Of a DNA stretch of 64,000 nt, positions 26,153 to 37,329 are shown one piece after another. Numbering within the stretch: position 1 is the first letter of the stretch; every line of letters starts with the position of its first letter. The translations under genes were made by a program, and so were the position numbers. The DNA lies in assembly GCF_003610455.1 (NCBI RefSeq), contig NZ_RAQK01000001.1, positions 1,240,001 to 1,304,000 of the forward strand, written 5' to 3'. The notes under the pieces were generated by a model, which made no database searches, was not told the origin of the DNA, and saw only the letters and a list, made by a program, of their open reading frames with translations. This DNA comes from Sulfitobacter guttiformis. GTDB taxonomy: Bacteria > Pseudomonadota > Alphaproteobacteria > Rhodobacterales > Rhodobacteraceae.

Positions 26153-27141
26153 AGACTTATGATCTCGTCGGTATCGGCAATGCGGTTGTGGACGTCATCA
26201 CCCATGCGGATGATGCGTTTCTGGACACAATGGAGATCGAGAAAGGCATCATGCAATTGATTGCCCAAGACCGCGCAGAGCAACTTTATGGTGAAATGAA
26301 AGACCGGCTGCAAACGCCCGGTGGCGCTGTTGCGAATACAATCGCAGGTGTTGGCGCACTGGGCCTCAAGACAGCATTCATCGGGCGCGTGCGCGATGAC
26401 GGATTGGGCAGGTTTTATGCGGATGCCATGACGAATAACGACATTGACTTTGTGAACCCTCCGGTGGCCGACGACGATCGCCCGACCTCGCGGAGCATGA
26501 TTTTCGTGACGCCGGATGGCGAGCGGTCGATGAATACCTATCTCGGCATCTCGACAGGCCTGTCATCTGCGGATGTGCCCGGCGATGTGGCCGGCAATGC
26601 GAAGATCATGTTCCTCGAAGGGTATCTCTTTGACGAGGATGCTGGTAAAACAGCCTTCCGCGAAGCAGCACGCGCAGCCAAAGCGGGCGGCGGTATGGCT
26701 GGCATCACCATTTCAGATCCATTCTGCGTGGAGCGCCACCGCGCCGATTTCCTGCAAATGATCGAACATGAACTGGATTTTGTCATTGGCAACGAAGCCG
26801 AGATAAAGTCCCTGTTCCAGACCGACGACCTTGAGGCCGCGATGCTCAATACTGCCGCCATTTGTCCTGTGATGGTCTGCACACGGGGGGCCGACGGCGT
26901 CACCTTGATCCGTGGTGCTGAGCGTGTGGACATTGCTGCTTCTGCCCGCATCATGCCCGTTGACGCAACAGGAGCAGGCGACCAGTTTGCCGCCGGTTTC
27001 ATCTATGGCATGGCAACAGGTCGTGATCTGGAAACTTGCGGCCGAATGGGAAATCTGTGCGGCTCCGAAGTGATCAGCCACATCGGTCCGCGCCCCCAGA
27101 AGGATATGATGGAAGAATTTCGCAAGGCAGGTCTGGTCTGA
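26149..27141 (+). CDS. PfkB-family carbohydrate/nucleoside kinase (adenosine kinase-like)
   Basis: A 330-residue ATP-dependent kinase of the ribokinase fold. The N-terminal GIGNAVVDVITHADD and the GGAVANTIAGVGALG motif form the substrate side, and the C-terminal DATGAGDQFAAGFIYG carries the catalytic Asp and anion hole. The resemblance is to the adenosine-kinase-like branch common in alphaproteobacteria, but sugar specificity cannot be assigned by eye. Its start overlaps the nth stop (ATGA) and its stop overlaps the next start by one base, giving a nth-kinase-GNAT operon. Confidence 0.83.
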   Translation: MKTYDLVGIGNAVVDVITHADDAFLDTMEIEKGIMQLIAQDRAEQLYGEMKDRLQTPGGAVANTIAGVGALGLKTAFIGRVRDDGLGRFYADAMTNNDIDFVNPPVADDDRPTSRSMIFVTPDGERSMNTYLGISTGLSSADVPGDVAGNAKIMFLEGYLFDEDAGKTAFREAARAAKAGGGMAGITISDPFCVERHRADFLQMIEHELDFVIGNEAEIKSLFQTDDLEAAMLNTAAICPVMVCTRGADGVTLIRGAERVDIAASARIMPVDATGAGDQFAAGFIYGMATGRDLETCGRMGNLCGSEVISHIGPRPQKDMMEEFRKAGLV

Positions 27142-27731
27142 TGCTGGAGAATGGAGAATATGCCGTCGCGGAGGGCAAAGTGGCTGTAATCGTCACGTAT
27201 CTCGAAATGACCAACCGTGCGCTAACGCGGGATGTTTCCTTGCCCGAGGGTATCACCTTTCGCCGGATCAATCCTGATCCCGACACCTATCGCGATATCT
27301 TTACCCGCGTAGGTTCACACGACTGGCTCTGGTATGGGCGTCTGGGTATGGACGATAAAGCCCTGCGCGGAATTATCGACGATCCAGATGTCCACATCTT
27401 TACCCTGTCTAAGAACGGCCAGGACGAGGCATTGCTAGAGCTCGATTTCCGCACCGCAGGCTCCTGCGAGTTAGCATATTTCGGCCTCACTGCCAAATTG
27501 ATCGGTGCCGGTGCGGGGCGATATTTGATGAACCGGGCGATCGAAACCGCCTGGGACGCAGGTATCAGCCGCTTCCATGTGCATACCTGCACCCATGATA
27601 GCGCGGCAGCTCTCGGCTTTTATATCCGTTCGGGCTTTGTCCCTTACAAACGAACTGTGGATATCGACGATGATCCGCGGGTGACCGGCATACTGCCCGT
27701 TACAGCCGCTCCTTGGATCTCTATTATCTGA
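27141..27731 (+). CDS. GNAT-family N-acetyltransferase
   Basis: A 196-residue acetyltransferase whose GNAT core is in the second half: ELAYFGLTAKLIGAGAGRYL (acetyl-CoA loop, variant Q/R-x-x-G-x-G/A) and the C-terminal FHVHTCTHDSAAALGFYIRSGF strand. ATG 27141 shares its first base with the stop of the kinase gene, so it is translationally coupled; an upstream in-frame start would overlap the kinase by 100 bases. Acceptor unknown. A TGTC-rich hairpin (27739-27762) follows it, without a clear T-tract. Confidence 0.78.
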   Translation: MLENGEYAVAEGKVAVIVTYLEMTNRALTRDVSLPEGITFRRINPDPDTYRDIFTRVGSHDWLWYGRLGMDDKALRGIIDDPDVHIFTLSKNGQDEALLELDFRTAGSCELAYFGLTAKLIGAGAGRYLMNRAIETAWDAGISRFHVHTCTHDSAAALGFYIRSGFVPYKRTVDIDDDPRVTGILPVTAAPWISII

Positions 27732-27738
27732 TGCACTA

Positions 27739-27762
27739 GCCTGTCTGTTTTATCGGACAGGC
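27739..27762 (+). terminator. Possible terminator hairpin after the GNAT gene
   Basis: GCCTGTC (27739-27745) and GACAGGC (27756-27762) form a 7-bp stem with an AT-rich loop in the gap between the convergent GNAT and rppH genes. No T-run follows on either strand, so termination is uncertain. Confidence 0.4.
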
Positions 27763-27856
27763 CTGCACCACTCCGGTAAGGTCGCTACATCGCGGAGCGT
27801 ACGAGCGATCCGGCAGCAACAGGAGATGTTTCCTTCCCGCTCAACCGGCATAGATG

Positions 27857-28339
27857 TCAAAGAAACGTCCGGAACTCCTGCACCACTCGCTCGTAAACCT
27901 CGCGTTTGAACGGGACAATGCCTGACAGCATCTCGTCCGCGGGCAGCCAGCACCATGCACTGAACTCAGGCTCTGCTGTCGCAATATTCACCTGATCATC
28001 CGTTCCGTTAAACCGCAACAAAAACCATTTCTGCTCCTGTCCGCGGTATTTTCCCTTCCACAGCTTGGGGACTAGATCATGGGGCAGCTCATAGGGCAGC
28101 CAGTGCTCGGTTTGCGCCTCGACGCTCACCAGATCACGGGTAATGCCGGTTTCTTCTTCGAGCTCGCGCAGCGCCGCCTCCTGCGGGTCCTCACCCGGGT
28201 CAACGCCGCCTTGAGGCATCTGCCATGCATCATAATTCCGGTCCAGACGCTGGCCCACGAAAACCTCGCTTGCCGCGTTGATAACCATCACACCCACACA
28301 GGGGCGGTAGGGAAGTTTCTGTATCTCTTCAGGGGTCAT
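27857..28339 (-). CDS. rppH: RNA pyrophosphohydrolase, Nudix family
   Basis: Removes pyrophosphate from the 5' triphosphate end of mRNAs, starting 5'-dependent decay; some members also hydrolyse dinucleoside polyphosphates. 160 residues, the usual alphaproteobacterial RppH length. The Nudix box is seen in [23 protein letters not shown] (about residues 43-65; Gly, Glu and REx2EExG residues all present), preceded by DAWQMPQ and followed by the WLPYELP and KWFLLRF segments specific to RppH. It stands alone between convergent and divergent neighbours. Confidence 0.9.
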   Translation of the reverse strand: MTPEEIQKLPYRPCVGVMVINAASEVFVGQRLDRNYDAWQMPQGGVDPGEDPQEAALRELEEETGITRDLVSVEAQTEHWLPYELPHDLVPKLWKGKYRGQEQKWFLLRFNGTDDQVNIATAEPEFSAWCWLPADEMLSGIVPFKREVYERVVQEFRTFL

Positions 28340-28461
28340 AGCAGGTTCCAGCTCTTTGATCTGTTTGCAGGTTAAACTACATCATCTATTAAAGAGGTGA
28401 CAGCAGGCAGCGCCTTACGCCGCGTTTTTAGTGACATCGCACGATACGGTCGCCATGCTAA

Positions 28462-30522
<2,061 letters not shown>

Positions 30523-30678
30523 AGCCAAGCTCTGGAAGTTGATCAAAGCAAAATGGCGCGACTGTTAGCCTGATCCAAGGTCGCGCCCGTCTGGAACCAT
30601 CAACGGGGGCTCCCTGCCCCTTGCACCCGATCCAAACGGTGTAAACAGTGTTGCGTGTATCCACAAAAGGACCACTCC

Positions 30679-31614
30679 ATGCCGATTTGTGTATTTGACG
30701 TGAACGAGGACGGCACGACAACAGTGCCTGACACGCGTGACCTGACCGGCACGGCCCGCTACCGCTGGTGGCATTTTGATTTGTCTGATCCACAGCTCCC
30801 GAGCTGGTGTGAAAACTATTTACCTGACATTCCTGCAGGCGCCCTGCTACAACCCGAAACGCGGCCGCGGTGTGATGTTTACGAGGACGGGTTGATCCTC
30901 AATCTGCGTGGCATAAACCTGAATGTCGGCCAACCAGCCGAGGAAATGGTCTCGATCCGGATGTGGGTCACTGACAATGTCATCGTGACAGTACGCCTGC
31001 GCCGCGTTTTTGCGATCGACGAAATCCGGCAAAACGCAGTATCACAAATGGCTCCGCCCACACCTTCGGGGTTTGTGACCGCACTTGTTTCACGCCTCAC
31101 AGCGCGGGTGCAGGAGGAAGTGAAGTCCATCTCGAAGCTGACTGAATTCTTCGAAGCTGATTTGGAAGATGAAAGCACGCCCATCCCCAAGGAACTGACA
31201 CAATCGCGCCGCCGCGTGATCCGCCTGCGCCGCTACCTCGATCCACAGCGCGCTGCTCTTAACGCTCTCGCCACATCACCTAAAATCCCCGATACGGACC
31301 ATCCGGCCCTGCGCGAGCTGGCAAACCGGACTACCATGGCGGTAGAGGAACTGGACGCCTTGCGAGACCGCCTGAGTGCTGTGCAGGATGACCACGATCT
31401 GGATGTGGCACGCAGACAGGCGCACAATAGTTTTCTGCTCTCGGTCGGCGCGGGTATTTTTCTTCCCATCAGCTTTCTTACGGGGGTCTTCGGCGTAAAT
31501 GTGGGCGGGATGCCCGGCATCGACAGCCCTTGGGCATTTACCATCCTTTGTCTGGTCATGGCGGCCCTTGCACTTTTGTTGCTGGTGGTAATCCGACGCA
31601 AGAAATGGCTCTGA
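30679..31614 (+). CDS. CorA/ZntB-family metal ion transporter
   Basis: An inner-membrane divalent cation transporter of about 311 residues. The long N-terminal cytoplasmic domain includes a coiled-coil-rich helix (about 150-250), and two C-terminal membrane helices flank the signature in PISFLTGVFGVNVGGMPG, the GVN variant found in ZntB-like members in place of the GMN of CorA. The protein ends in a short basic tail (IRRKKWL). ATG 30679 has AAGGA eight bases upstream; GTG 30655 is possible but weaker. Zinc efflux or uptake is inferred from the ZntB branch. Confidence 0.82.
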   Translation: MPICVFDVNEDGTTTVPDTRDLTGTARYRWWHFDLSDPQLPSWCENYLPDIPAGALLQPETRPRCDVYEDGLILNLRGINLNVGQPAEEMVSIRMWVTDNVIVTVRLRRVFAIDEIRQNAVSQMAPPTPSGFVTALVSRLTARVQEEVKSISKLTEFFEADLEDESTPIPKELTQSRRRVIRLRRYLDPQRAALNALATSPKIPDTDHPALRELANRTTMAVEELDALRDRLSAVQDDHDLDVARRQAHNSFLLSVGAGIFLPISFLTGVFGVNVGGMPGIDSPWAFTILCLVMAALALLLLVVIRRKKWL

Positions 31615-31757
31615 GTAGCCGCCGAAACACACTGTTCCCCTGTTTCCTGCCTTGCAACGGTTGTGCAATTACCTTGCTACTGTCCCACCCCTGCCCAGAT
31701 TGCGCCCCATTCCGCCCCCATAGCTGATCCTCGAACAAAGAATGGAAGGGGACGGCA

Positions 31758-32663
31758 ATGGACCGCCTTACGGAAATGGAAGCATTCGCCACAGTGGTGG
31801 ATCAGGGTGGCTTTACCGACGCCGCCAAGAAGATGGGGATTTCGAAATCCGCTGTCTCAAAGCACGTATCCTCCCTTGAGGCCCGCCTTGGTGCGCGTCT
31901 TTTAAACCGGACAACACGCCGTGTGTCGCCAACAGAAATCGGCCTTGCCTATTACGACCGGGCGCGGCGGGTCCTGAATGATGCGGGTGAAGCAGATGCT
32001 CTAGTGACATCGATGCAATCAGCCCCTTCGGGTTTGCTGCGCATTTCGGTCGCTACAGATTTCGGGGTCAACCACCTCTCTCCGGTCCTCTCCGAATTTT
32101 TGGGCGATTTCCCCGACATCACAGTCAACATGGTCCTCAACAACCGTTACGTCGAGCTTATCTCTGAAGGGTTCGACATGGCCGTACGCATCGGAGAGCT
32201 GGAGGACAGCACCCTGAGAGCCCGCAAACTGACAGAGACCACCAAACGCATGATCGCCTCGCCGTCCTATTTCGAGAAATACGGCCGGCCTGATAAAATC
32301 GATGATCTTAATGATCATAAGTTATTGCATTACTCCAACCAGTCCAGTGGCAATGTCTGGAAACTGACCGCCCCGTCGGGTGAAAAACGTCAGGTTCGCA
32401 CGGCTGGCTGGTTGTCGGTCAACGATGGTCAATCCCTTCTAAACGCGGCCATCTCCGGTCTCGGGATCGCTTATCTGCCCAGCTATCTTTACTCCGATGC
32501 TATGGAAAAAGGTCTGATCGAGGATGCTATTCCCGATTTGCCTGTCGAGACGCAGGGCATTTATGCGGTTTACCCGCCAGGCAGGTTTACTCAGCCCAAG
32601 GTTCGCGCCTTTATCGATTTTCTGGTCCACTCGTTTGCCGAAAAAGGCCCCAGCGAGTGGTAA
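31758..32663 (+). CDS. LysR-family transcriptional regulator
   Basis: A 301-residue DNA-binding regulator: N-terminal winged helix-turn-helix (MDRLTEMEAFATVVDQGGFTDAAKK, in part, then SKSAVSKHVSSLEARLGARLLNRTTRR), and a periplasmic-binding-protein-like effector domain from about residue 90. It belongs to the DsdC/PrtR-like branch with the RISVATDFGVNHLSPVLSEF entry. No divergent partner gene is next to it, which is unusual for the family, so its target cannot be read from context. AAGGGGAC precedes the ATG and a strong terminator follows. Confidence 0.86.
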   Translation: MDRLTEMEAFATVVDQGGFTDAAKKMGISKSAVSKHVSSLEARLGARLLNRTTRRVSPTEIGLAYYDRARRVLNDAGEADALVTSMQSAPSGLLRISVATDFGVNHLSPVLSEFLGDFPDITVNMVLNNRYVELISEGFDMAVRIGELEDSTLRARKLTETTKRMIASPSYFEKYGRPDKIDDLNDHKLLHYSNQSSGNVWKLTAPSGEKRQVRTAGWLSVNDGQSLLNAAISGLGIAYLPSYLYSDAMEKGLIEDAIPDLPVETQGIYAVYPPGRFTQPKVRAFIDFLVHSFAEKGPSEW

Positions 32664-32702
32664 GCTAGACCTACCAACACCTTCTCCCCTCGGTGCACTG
32701 TG

Positions 32703-32740
32703 CCCCGGTATCGCTCAAAGGCGGTATCGGGGTCTTTTTT
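32703..32740 (+). terminator. Terminator after the LysR gene
   Basis: A 12-bp stem CCCCGGTATCGC / GCGGTATCGGGG with two G-T pairs and a 6-base loop is followed by TCTTTTTT. The T-tract reaches the stop codon of the convergent OmpA-like gene. Confidence 0.9.
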
Positions 32741-33662
32741 AATTGGACAGCATCACCGCTTCGACACGCCTGTTTGCCTCGCGTCCCTGCGCCGTCAGGT
32801 TGGTGGCAAGCGGCGCGATATATCCAGCCCCCTGCACTTCTAGACGCGCAGCGGCCACACCGTGACGCTCGATCAAGTATCTGCGCACTGCATCTGCACG
32901 GCTCACCGACAAGGCGGCGTTAACGTCCTGACTACCGACATTGTCAGTATGCCCAACCAAAGCGACGCGCATATCCTGCTGCGCAGTCATCTGCGCCGCT
33001 AATTCCTCAAGCACATCAAAAGGACCCCGACCCAAATCGGATGTTCCACTCTCGAATTCGAGCCCGCCTAGGACAACACGACCGTTCTGGACCAATTGTT
33101 GAGACAAGCTCGCGGCCACTTCAGTCTGCGCAGGCATCGCAACATTACCCGCCGCCACGACCGCACCAGTAGCGGTTCCCGCCTGAATGATCTGGATAAA
33201 CGATGCACCACTGGACGCACTGGCAAGGATCGTCACTGCCTCCTGCACCGCACCGCCAGGGCCGCGCAACGCAGACAACACATGGAAATTGCGGATATTC
33301 ACGTACATGTTCGGTGCTGGTAGTACCTCCGCGGCAAAGCGGAAATCATAGCCGCCACAAACTTGCGCATCACAATCCAGCACTATGCGGTATCCCGCCT
33401 CGACAAGCTGGTCGCGTAGTGGTGCGGCCAGTTGCAGCGGCGTAAGGCCCGCCACGTCAATGCGCCACGCGCTGCGCGCTACAGTTCCCTCGATCACTTG
33501 AGTGGGTAGGACATCATCCGCAAACGGGCCAACCGGCACAAGGAACCTGTCTTGTGCCGTGTCGCGGGTGATCATCTGGCGCGCGCCCGTGGGCAGTTGT
33601 AATTCAACCGCCTGCACGGTCCCTGCGATGCTGATCAGCAGCGCACCCAACCATGCTCTCAT
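32739..33662 (-). CDS. OmpA-family protein with cleavable signal peptide
   Basis: A 307-residue secreted protein: signal peptide MRAWLGALLISIAGTVQAVE, an N-terminal half of about 180 residues without recognised domain that includes two cysteines in DCDAQVCGGYDFRF, and a C-terminal OmpA/Pal domain (VALVGHTDNVGSQDVNAAL, LTAQGREANRRVE) that binds peptidoglycan. Unlike the lipoprotein at 24 kb it has no lipobox. It overlaps the upstream AhpD-like gene by four bases and is the last gene of a four-gene minus-strand run. Confidence 0.82.
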   Translation of the reverse strand: MRAWLGALLISIAGTVQAVELQLPTGARQMITRDTAQDRFLVPVGPFADDVLPTQVIEGTVARSAWRIDVAGLTPLQLAAPLRDQLVEAGYRIVLDCDAQVCGGYDFRFAAEVLPAPNMYVNIRNFHVLSALRGPGGAVQEAVTILASASSGASFIQIIQAGTATGAVVAAGNVAMPAQTEVAASLSQQLVQNGRVVLGGLEFESGTSDLGRGPFDVLEELAAQMTAQQDMRVALVGHTDNVGSQDVNAALSVSRADAVRRYLIERHGVAAARLEVQGAGYIAPLATNLTAQGREANRRVEAVMLSN

Positions 33663-34228
33663 CGTGCTTGCGAGTGATATGCTTTGTTCGGGCGCATGTC
33701 GGACGCACTGGCGACGCGGTTGGTCATATTAAAGAATGCTGCCACGCTCGCGATATCCCAGATATCACGGTCAGAAAAACCGGCAGCGCGCAGGGCTTCG
33801 CGGTCATCCTCCTCGATGATTTCAGGTGCTTCCGTCAGCTTGACGGCGAAATCCAGCATCATGCGGGTCTTCATATCCAGATCGGCAACGCGGTAGTTCA
33901 TCACCATCTGCTCGCCCAAAATCGGATCACCCGATAGTTCTCGCACTGCCGCGCCATGGGCAGTCAGGCAATAGAAACATTTGTTCACCGCTGACACGAC
34001 CACCGCGATCATCTCGCGCTCAAGCTTGCTTAGGCTACTGTCGCCGAGCATCAGATCGTTATAGAGCGCTGTGAATGTGTTTAGCTTTTCAATATCGAAT
34101 GCATAGGCCTGCAGTACATTCGGGATCATGCCCAATTTTTCGGTGCAGATGTCGAAATACTTCTGGGTTGCCGGCGGCAATGGATTAACCATCGGCAGAT
34201 CAAGGGCGGTAGGTGCGTCATCAGCCAT
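33659..34228 (-). CDS. Peroxidase-related (AhpD-like) protein
   Basis: A 189-residue protein of the carboxymuconolactone decarboxylase/AhpD fold, peroxidase-related branch. The redox CxxC pair with its helper residues is in VSAVNKCFYCLTAHGAAV, and the following LDFAVKLTEAPEIIEEDDREALRAAGFSDRDIW helix region is typical of the branch. It probably removes organic peroxides in the cytoplasm with an unknown electron donor. It sits 12 bp after a GNAT gene and overlaps the OmpA-like gene by ATGA. Confidence 0.83.
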   Translation of the reverse strand: MADDAPTALDLPMVNPLPPATQKYFDICTEKLGMIPNVLQAYAFDIEKLNTFTALYNDLMLGDSSLSKLEREMIAVVVSAVNKCFYCLTAHGAAVRELSGDPILGEQMVMNYRVADLDMKTRMMLDFAVKLTEAPEIIEEDDREALRAAGFSDRDIWDIASVAAFFNMTNRVASASDMRPNKAYHSQAR

Positions 34229-34240
34229 GTTCAGGCTCCT

Positions 34241-34960
34241 TCAGTCAGGGGATTGGCGGTAATGATATGTGCCGACAGCGGTAAAGCCCAGCTTGGTATA
34301 AAGTGCAGTGGCGGATTTGTTCTCGGTCACGCATAAAACAGCGATATGGCTGGCACCATGTTTAGCGCCCCAGAACGCGGCAGCACGCATAATCCATTGC
34401 GCTACGCCTTGCTTCCGCTGGTGCGGCAAGACCTCGACAGCATGCACCATCGTCACGCCACCATGCACTCCGGCAAAGGCGACACCTCCCGGCTTTTCGT
34501 TCCAGCGGGCCAAAATACCAGTTTTAAGTTTTGCACGGCCCATTACTTCCAGCCGCTGAGCGCCGACACCGCCTGCCGCCCAAATCTCTTTCATGATCGC
34601 CAGCGGCTCCCAAATGGTAAAGCAAGTGACACGCGGGATCGGAATATCTGTGAGCAAGTCAATGGGCGCTACAAGCATCTGGACCTCGTCGACGCGTGCA
34701 TATCCGCGCAGGTCAAGCATCGCATCAAGCGCATCATCACCTGTTCGGATCATGAAAAGCGGGCGCTGACCCATGGCCCGCATGGCAACCTCGGCCTGTT
34801 CTATGTCATTCTCCGACACCGCGCCCAGCGCCGTTGCGGCTGACACGCGCTTGCCCCCCTCCGCGCCATCGCGCAAGGTCAATGGCCCTTCATTCCAAGC
34901 GCGCGCAGGCGGCCACGTGGCTTCGCAAACCTCGATCAGTTTCTCAGTATCGGGCGTCAT
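34241..34960 (-). CDS. GNAT-family N-acetyltransferase
   Basis: A 239-residue acetyltransferase. The C-terminal GNAT core shows VLPHQRKQGVAQWIMRAAAFWG, where QRKQGVA is the acetyl-CoA pyrophosphate loop, and NKSATALYTKLGF near the end. The N-terminal half (ATWPPARAWNEGPLTLRDGAEGGKRVSA, in part) is the extra domain seen in a Rhodobacteraceae-specific GNAT group. It overlaps the preceding molybdopterin-binding gene by four bases. Acceptor unknown. Confidence 0.78.
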   Translation of the reverse strand: MTPDTEKLIEVCEATWPPARAWNEGPLTLRDGAEGGKRVSAATALGAVSENDIEQAEVAMRAMGQRPLFMIRTGDDALDAMLDLRGYARVDEVQMLVAPIDLLTDIPIPRVTCFTIWEPLAIMKEIWAAGGVGAQRLEVMGRAKLKTGILARWNEKPGGVAFAGVHGGVTMVHAVEVLPHQRKQGVAQWIMRAAAFWGAKHGASHIAVLCVTENKSATALYTKLGFTAVGTYHYRQSPD

Positions 34961-35676
34961 GCAAACGCTTCCGAAAGCTTTGTCATCGCTTCGTCCAACA
35001 GCGCGACGTCCTGCCCGCGCACGACAATATTTGCGCCGTATTTGCCATCCCGTTGGAACGGATAGCTGCCCATCGACAATCCGGGGTAAGCTTCTGCCAG
35101 CGCGCCCAGCGGTCCGGCAATGTCACCCTCGCCGCGATGCACGGTAAGCGTTTTACTGATCAACGGTGATCCTCCCGTAAGCGTGGGCAGTACACTTGCC
35201 ACCATCGCTTTAAAAACACTCGGCACACCTGCCATCACATGCACGTTTTCAATAATAAATCCCGGTGCTGCGGAAACCGGATTTTCGATCAGCTTTGCAT
35301 CTGCAGGAATACGCGCCATGCGCAGGCGCGCCTCGTTCAAATCTGTGCCGGCCTTTTCATAATGCGCCTGAAGAATTGCACGCGCATCACTCCGCACATC
35401 TATGCTTTGAGAAAAGGCGGCAGCCATGCAATCAGCCGTAATATCGTCATGGGTAGGACCGATGCCGCCTGACGTAAACACAGTATCGTAAGCCGCCGCA
35501 AGCGCTCTGACGGCGGAAATGATCGCATCGCGCTGATCCGATACGATGCGCACTTCGGCCAGTGTGATCCCGACCTCGGTCAACTCCCCCGCGAGGTAGT
35601 GCATATTTGCATCCCGCGTCCGTCCCGAAAGGATCTCGTCTCCGATGACCAGCATCGCTGCGGTTGGATTCTTCAT
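34957..35676 (-). CDS. CinA-like molybdopterin-binding domain protein
   Basis: A 239-residue stand-alone MoCF/MoaB-type domain as in the N-terminal half of CinA: AAMLVIGDEILSGRTRDANMHYLA at the start and the TSGGIGPTHDDITADCMAAAF pterin-binding motif. The C-terminal nicotinamide-nucleotide amidase domain of full CinA is absent. ATG 35676 has AAGGAGAGG upstream; the open frame continues to 35949 but that part is antisense to sfsA. It leads the run CinA-like, GNAT, AhpD-like, OmpA-like. Possible role in pyridine nucleotide or ADP-ribose pyrophosphate repair, by family analogy. Confidence 0.83.
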   Translation of the reverse strand: MKNPTAAMLVIGDEILSGRTRDANMHYLAGELTEVGITLAEVRIVSDQRDAIISAVRALAAAYDTVFTSGGIGPTHDDITADCMAAAFSQSIDVRSDARAILQAHYEKAGTDLNEARLRMARIPADAKLIENPVSAAPGFIIENVHVMAGVPSVFKAMVASVLPTLTGGSPLISKTLTVHRGEGDIAGPLGALAEAYPGLSMGSYPFQRDGKYGANIVVRGQDVALLDEAMTKLSEAFA

Positions 35677-35721
35677 CTGCCTCTCCTTGAGCCTGTGTCG
35701 CTTACCGTATAGCCCCATGGT

Positions 35722-36435
35722 ATGCGCTTTCAATCCGATCTTGTCCCTGCCCGCCTCATCCGACGCTATAAACGCTTCCTTGCCGACTGCACGCTGGAGG
35801 ACGGAAGCGAGATTGTCGCCCATTGCGCCAACCCCGGTTCGATGATGGGGCTGGCAGACAGCGGCACCAAAGTTTGGCTTGAGCCCAACGATGATCCTAA
35901 GAAAAAGCTGAAATACGGTCTCAGACTGGTCGATCACGAGAACGGGCATATGACGGGAGTCGATACATCGCTGGCCAACCGCATAGTGCGCGCCGCGCTA
36001 GAAGCCCGCGAGATTGACACACTGGCCGCATACACGACTGTGCGCGCGGAGGTGAAATACGGCGATAACTCCCGCGTCGACTTCCTGTTGACGGAAGAAG
36101 GCCTGCCAGATGTCTATGTCGAGGTGAAATCGGTTACGCTGTGCCGCAGCGCCAATTTGGCCGAATTCCCCGATTCTGTGACAGCCCGCGGGGCTAAGCA
36201 TATGCACGATCTCGCGAATGTGGCGCGCATGGGCCATCGTGCAGTCCTGTTATATCTGGTACAGCGTACCGACTGCACCCATGTGGATATAGCTGCCGAC
36301 ATTGACCCCACGTACGCTGCCGCCCATGCAGATGCTACAAAAGCAGGCGTTGAAACCATTTGCATCGGCACAGATATCAATCCGCAGGGAATAAGCATTT
36401 CTGCCCCTCTGGCCCTTGGGCGTCCCGCACGCTAA
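35722..36435 (+). CDS. sfsA: Sugar fermentation stimulation protein SfsA
   Basis: A 237-residue SfsA-family protein with OB-fold N-terminus (MRFQSDLVPARLIRRYKRFLAD, in part), CANPGSMMGL, and the nuclease-like core VDFLLTEEGLPDVYVEVKSVTLC followed by FPDSVTARGAKHMHDL. SfsA was named from maltose effects in E. coli; sequence and structure suggest a nucleic-acid-binding, nuclease-like protein, and its real role is unsettled. It is divergent from the CinA-like gene (45 bp) and 40 bp upstream of map on the same strand. Confidence 0.92.
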   Translation: MRFQSDLVPARLIRRYKRFLADCTLEDGSEIVAHCANPGSMMGLADSGTKVWLEPNDDPKKKLKYGLRLVDHENGHMTGVDTSLANRIVRAALEAREIDTLAAYTTVRAEVKYGDNSRVDFLLTEEGLPDVYVEVKSVTLCRSANLAEFPDSVTARGAKHMHDLANVARMGHRAVLLYLVQRTDCTHVDIAADIDPTYAAAHADATKAGVETICIGTDINPQGISISAPLALGRPAR

Positions 36436-36475
36436 ACAGGCGAAAACCAACGCCCTATAACTGACGGAGAGACTG

Positions 36476-37285
36476 GTGACAGACATCCATAAAGGTCGCA
36501 CAACAAAAGACGGCATTCGCATCCACGAAGTCGCGGATTTTGCAGGTATGCGTGCGGCGGGCGCTCTCGCAGCCACAATTCTGGATGAAATTGCGGAGCA
36601 TGTGACAGTAGGTCAGACTACAGCCGAGCTTGACCGGATTATCGAGGAAAAAATTATCGCGGCAGGAGCGAAATCCGCCACCATCGGTTACAAAGGATAT
36701 CAGCATGCCAGCTGTATCTCGGTAAATCATGTGGTCTGCCACGGCATTCCAGGCGATAAAAAGCTGAAAGATGGCGATATTCTGAACATTGACGTAACCG
36801 TCATCGTTGATGGCTGGTTCGGCGATACCTCCCGAATGTATGTGGCCGGAAAACTGGCGCGCAAACCAGAGCGTTTGATCGAAATTACCCATGAAGCACT
36901 GATGAAGGGCATCGAAATCGTTAAACCGGGCAATACGTTCGGCGACATCGGCCATGCCATCCAGAGCTTTGTCGAAGGACACCGGATGTCTGTTGTGACG
37001 GATTTTTGCGGGCATGGTTTGGGTCGCGTCTTCCACGCGCCGCCAAATGTTTTGCACTACGGCAAAGCAGGTACCAAATCTGTGCTGGAGCCAGGGATGT
37101 TCTTCACCATCGAACCGATGGTGAACCTTGGTCGCGCCGAAACAAAAACACTGGCCGATGACTGGACTGCGGTAACACGCGATAAATCACTGTCTGCGCA
37201 ATTCGAGCATTCGATTGGCGTGACCGAAGACGGGTGCGAGATTTTCACCCTCTCCCCTGCAGGCAAATTCCACCCGACATACTGA
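36476..37285 (+). CDS. map: Methionine aminopeptidase, type I
   Basis: Removes the initiator methionine from new proteins. 269 residues with the pita-bread fold metal ligands in order: NIDVTVIVDGWFGDTSRMY (two Asp), FCGHGLGRVFHAPP (His), FFTIEPMVNLG (Glu) and QFEHSIGVTEDG (Glu). The substrate-side His is in ISVNHVVCHGIPG. The start is GTG at 36476 with ACGGAGAG upstream; no ATG exists nearby in this frame. It follows sfsA, as in many alphaproteobacteria, and is convergent with rsmD. Confidence 0.94.
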   Translation: MTDIHKGRTTKDGIRIHEVADFAGMRAAGALAATILDEIAEHVTVGQTTAELDRIIEEKIIAAGAKSATIGYKGYQHASCISVNHVVCHGIPGDKKLKDGDILNIDVTVIVDGWFGDTSRMYVAGKLARKPERLIEITHEALMKGIEIVKPGNTFGDIGHAIQSFVEGHRMSVVTDFCGHGLGRVFHAPPNVLHYGKAGTKSVLEPGMFFTIEPMVNLGRAETKTLADDWTAVTRDKSLSAQFEHSIGVTEDGCEIFTLSPAGKFHPTY

Positions 37286-37329
37286 CCGCGATACATCTGG
37301 CTGCCTAAGGCTGCGCGAGTTCAGCTGCT

